In this document: in pieces, positions 10,011 to 11,039 of the stretch
Layout of the letters: each line of letters begins with the position of its first letter
How positions within the stretch are numbered: position 1 is the stretch's first letter
Assembly (NCBI GenBank): GCA_004335835.1
Contig: RWJK01000867.1
Coordinates: 1 to 11,039 of the forward strand
Length of the DNA stretch: 11,039 bases
Origin: Scenedesmus sp. ARA3
Lineage: Eukaryota > Chlorophyta > Chlorophyceae > Sphaeropleales > Scenedesmaceae
Direction of reading: 5' to 3'
Made by a program: the position numbers and the translations under genes
Notes under the pieces: generated by a model
What the model saw: the letters and a program-made list of their open reading frames with translations, nothing else
The model's database searches: none
What the model was told of the DNA's origin: nothing

Positions 10011-11039
10011 TCAGTGGTGCTGGTGGTGCAGCTGCTGCTGCTGCTGGCCCCGCTGCAGCTGCTGCAGCAGCGCTAGCCCCGGGTTAGGCGCTGCTGCAGG
10101 CGGCCCAGACATGGGGAAGGGAGCCACGCCAGCAACACCAACGGCTGGCGGCGCCATCCCGATTCCTGGGGGCGTGGGTGGTGATGCAGCCACATGCACA
10201 TTCACGCCTGGCAGCAGGCTCTTGAAGAACGACGCTGCATGCTGCTGCCCAGCAAACGCACCGACGCCACCGACGCCAAAGCCTCCAAACCCAGCCAAGG
10301 GTGCTGCTGGTGTGGCAGGCACTGGTTCAGCAAAGCCGGGCGGCGTGCGCATGCCAGGCTGCTGCTGCAGCCCAGGCGTAACAGGCGCTGGCACTCCTGA
10401 AGGACCCGCCAGTGGCATGGACTGCTGCTGCTGCTGTGGCTGCTGTGCGAAGCCCCACCGACTCTGCTTGCGGCTGCTCAGCGCTGCACCGTCGCTGCTG
10501 CCGCGCGCTGCGCCGCCCAGGCCGCTTGCAGTGGGTGTGGCAGATGCCATGGGACTCTGTGCCATAGGTGAAGTGCCCATCAGGCTGCCTCCAAACAAGC
10601 TGCCAGCACCAGCAGCTGCCGAGCCGACCGAGCCAGCTCCAACATACGGCCCCGCAAAGAATGCATTGATGTCAAAGCCGCCGCTGCTGCTGGCGGCGCC
10701 AGGGGGCGCCGCACCAGGCGGCCCAAACAGCTGCTGCGGCGGCGGCGTGTGCGTGCGGAAGCCAAGCAGAGGCGACAGCCCGCCTGCAGCAGCACCACCA
10801 AACAGCGACTGCTGCGGCGGCTGCTGCGGCAGCGGCGACGGCGACGCAGCTGCCGCGTCGGCAGCAGTGCTGGCCTGCGCACGCGCCGGCGACGCGCCTG
10901 CAGCACCATGCACCGAGCCTGCGCGCGAGTGTGGCCTGCTGGCCGTGCCAGTGCTCATGCCCAAGTCCTCACTCGCCATGCCAGCCGCAGCCCCTGCTGC
11001 GCTGCTGCCGACATCGCTGCTGCGCCTGCTGCCCATGCC
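10011..11039 (-). CDS. C-terminal part of a Gln/Ala/Gly/Pro-rich disordered protein (5' partial)
   Basis: The frame is open from the window edge to the TGA at 10011-10013. The first Met in view (complement of 11034-11036) is preceded by an open Gly codon, so the true start is probably outside. Counting from that Met there are 341 residues. The N-terminal 120 are Ser/Ala/Gly-rich; 121-155 hold FDINAFF and GSLFGGSL repeats; 188-205 read SRKQSRWGFAQ followed by a Gln run; 270-282 is FFKSLLPGVNVHV; the tail is LALLQQLQRG, five Gln and LHHQHH. No folded catalytic domain is visible. Ordered islands in a Q/G/P-rich background suggest a short-linear-motif protein of RNA or transcription regulation. 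The SRWGFAQ, TPPGF and LLPGVNV islands faintly recall the tails of CCR4-NOT NOT4-like proteins, but this is a weak guess. Confidence 0.7.
   Translation of the reverse strand, partial: GMGSRRSSDVGSSAAGAAAGMASEDLGMSTGTASRPHSRAGSVHGAAGASPARAQASTAADAAAASPSPLPQQPPQQSLFGGAAAGGLSPLLGFRTHTPPPQQLFGPPGAAPPGAASSSGGFDINAFFAGPYVGAGSVGSAAAGAGSLFGGSLMGTSPMAQSPMASATPTASGLGGAARGSSDGAALSSRKQSRWGFAQQPQQQQQSMPLAGPSGVPAPVTPGLQQQPGMRTPPGFAEPVPATPAAPLAGFGGFGVGGVGAFAGQQHAASFFKSLLPGVNVHVAASPPTPPGIGMAPPAVGVAGVAPFPMSGPPAAAPNPGLALLQQLQRGQQQQQLHHQHH

Noticed and set aside
1..11039. tRNA, rRNA, CRISPR, insertion sequence or bacterial operon features
   Set aside because: None seen; the tandem arrays have no spacers of CRISPR type, and gene structure is eukaryotic.

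Overview
This window looks like nuclear DNA of a green alga, most probably a chlorophycean (volvocine, scenedesmacean or selenastracean relative). The grounds are spliceosomal GT-AG introns that fit one protein, many (CTG)n tracts, Gln/Ala-rich low-complexity coding sequence, and TGTAA polyadenylation-type signals. No genus can be named from the sequence alone.

The main content is one intron-rich gene on the + strand, 621-7701. I reconstructed 13 coding exons by joining conserved protein blocks at GT/AG borders with matching codon phase. The joined reading frame is 660 codons plus a TGA. The product is a predicted secreted zinc metalloprotease of the metzincin type. In order it has a signal peptide, a propeptide-like region, the block LDFDG...ITIPPYDKDG, the block VAEDYAPFDVDVTT, the zinc site HELGHTFGLSHD, the Met-turn block WAPIMGVGYQRPLSQWSKGDY, a pre-peptidase C-terminal (PPC) like beta domain, a Ser-Pro linker and a C-terminal Ig-like/beta-sandwich module. 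The exon-intron model is inference from sequence; no transcript data were available.

The introns are crowded with simple and tandem repeats, several of them at splice sites. A 78-bp GTGA array begins exactly at the donor of intron 9. CTG tracts lie just upstream of the acceptors of exons 3, 5, 9 and 10. An 11/9-bp minisatellite fills part of intron 11, and an exact 4 x 23-bp array lies in intron 6. Two exons are micro-exons of 26 and 20 nt.

Upstream, 1-620 holds a CTG tract at the window edge and a TATA-like element near 521, with no convincing gene. Downstream, 7702-10010 is non-coding by my reading: a probable 3' UTR, a G-rich array of seven 38-bp units at 8177-8433, and the probable 3' UTR of the next gene.

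On the - strand, 10011-11039 is the C-terminal part of a second, convergent gene. It encodes a Gln/Ala/Gly/Pro-rich disordered protein whose 5' end is outside the window. The two genes are tail to tail, and nothing suggests a functional link between them.
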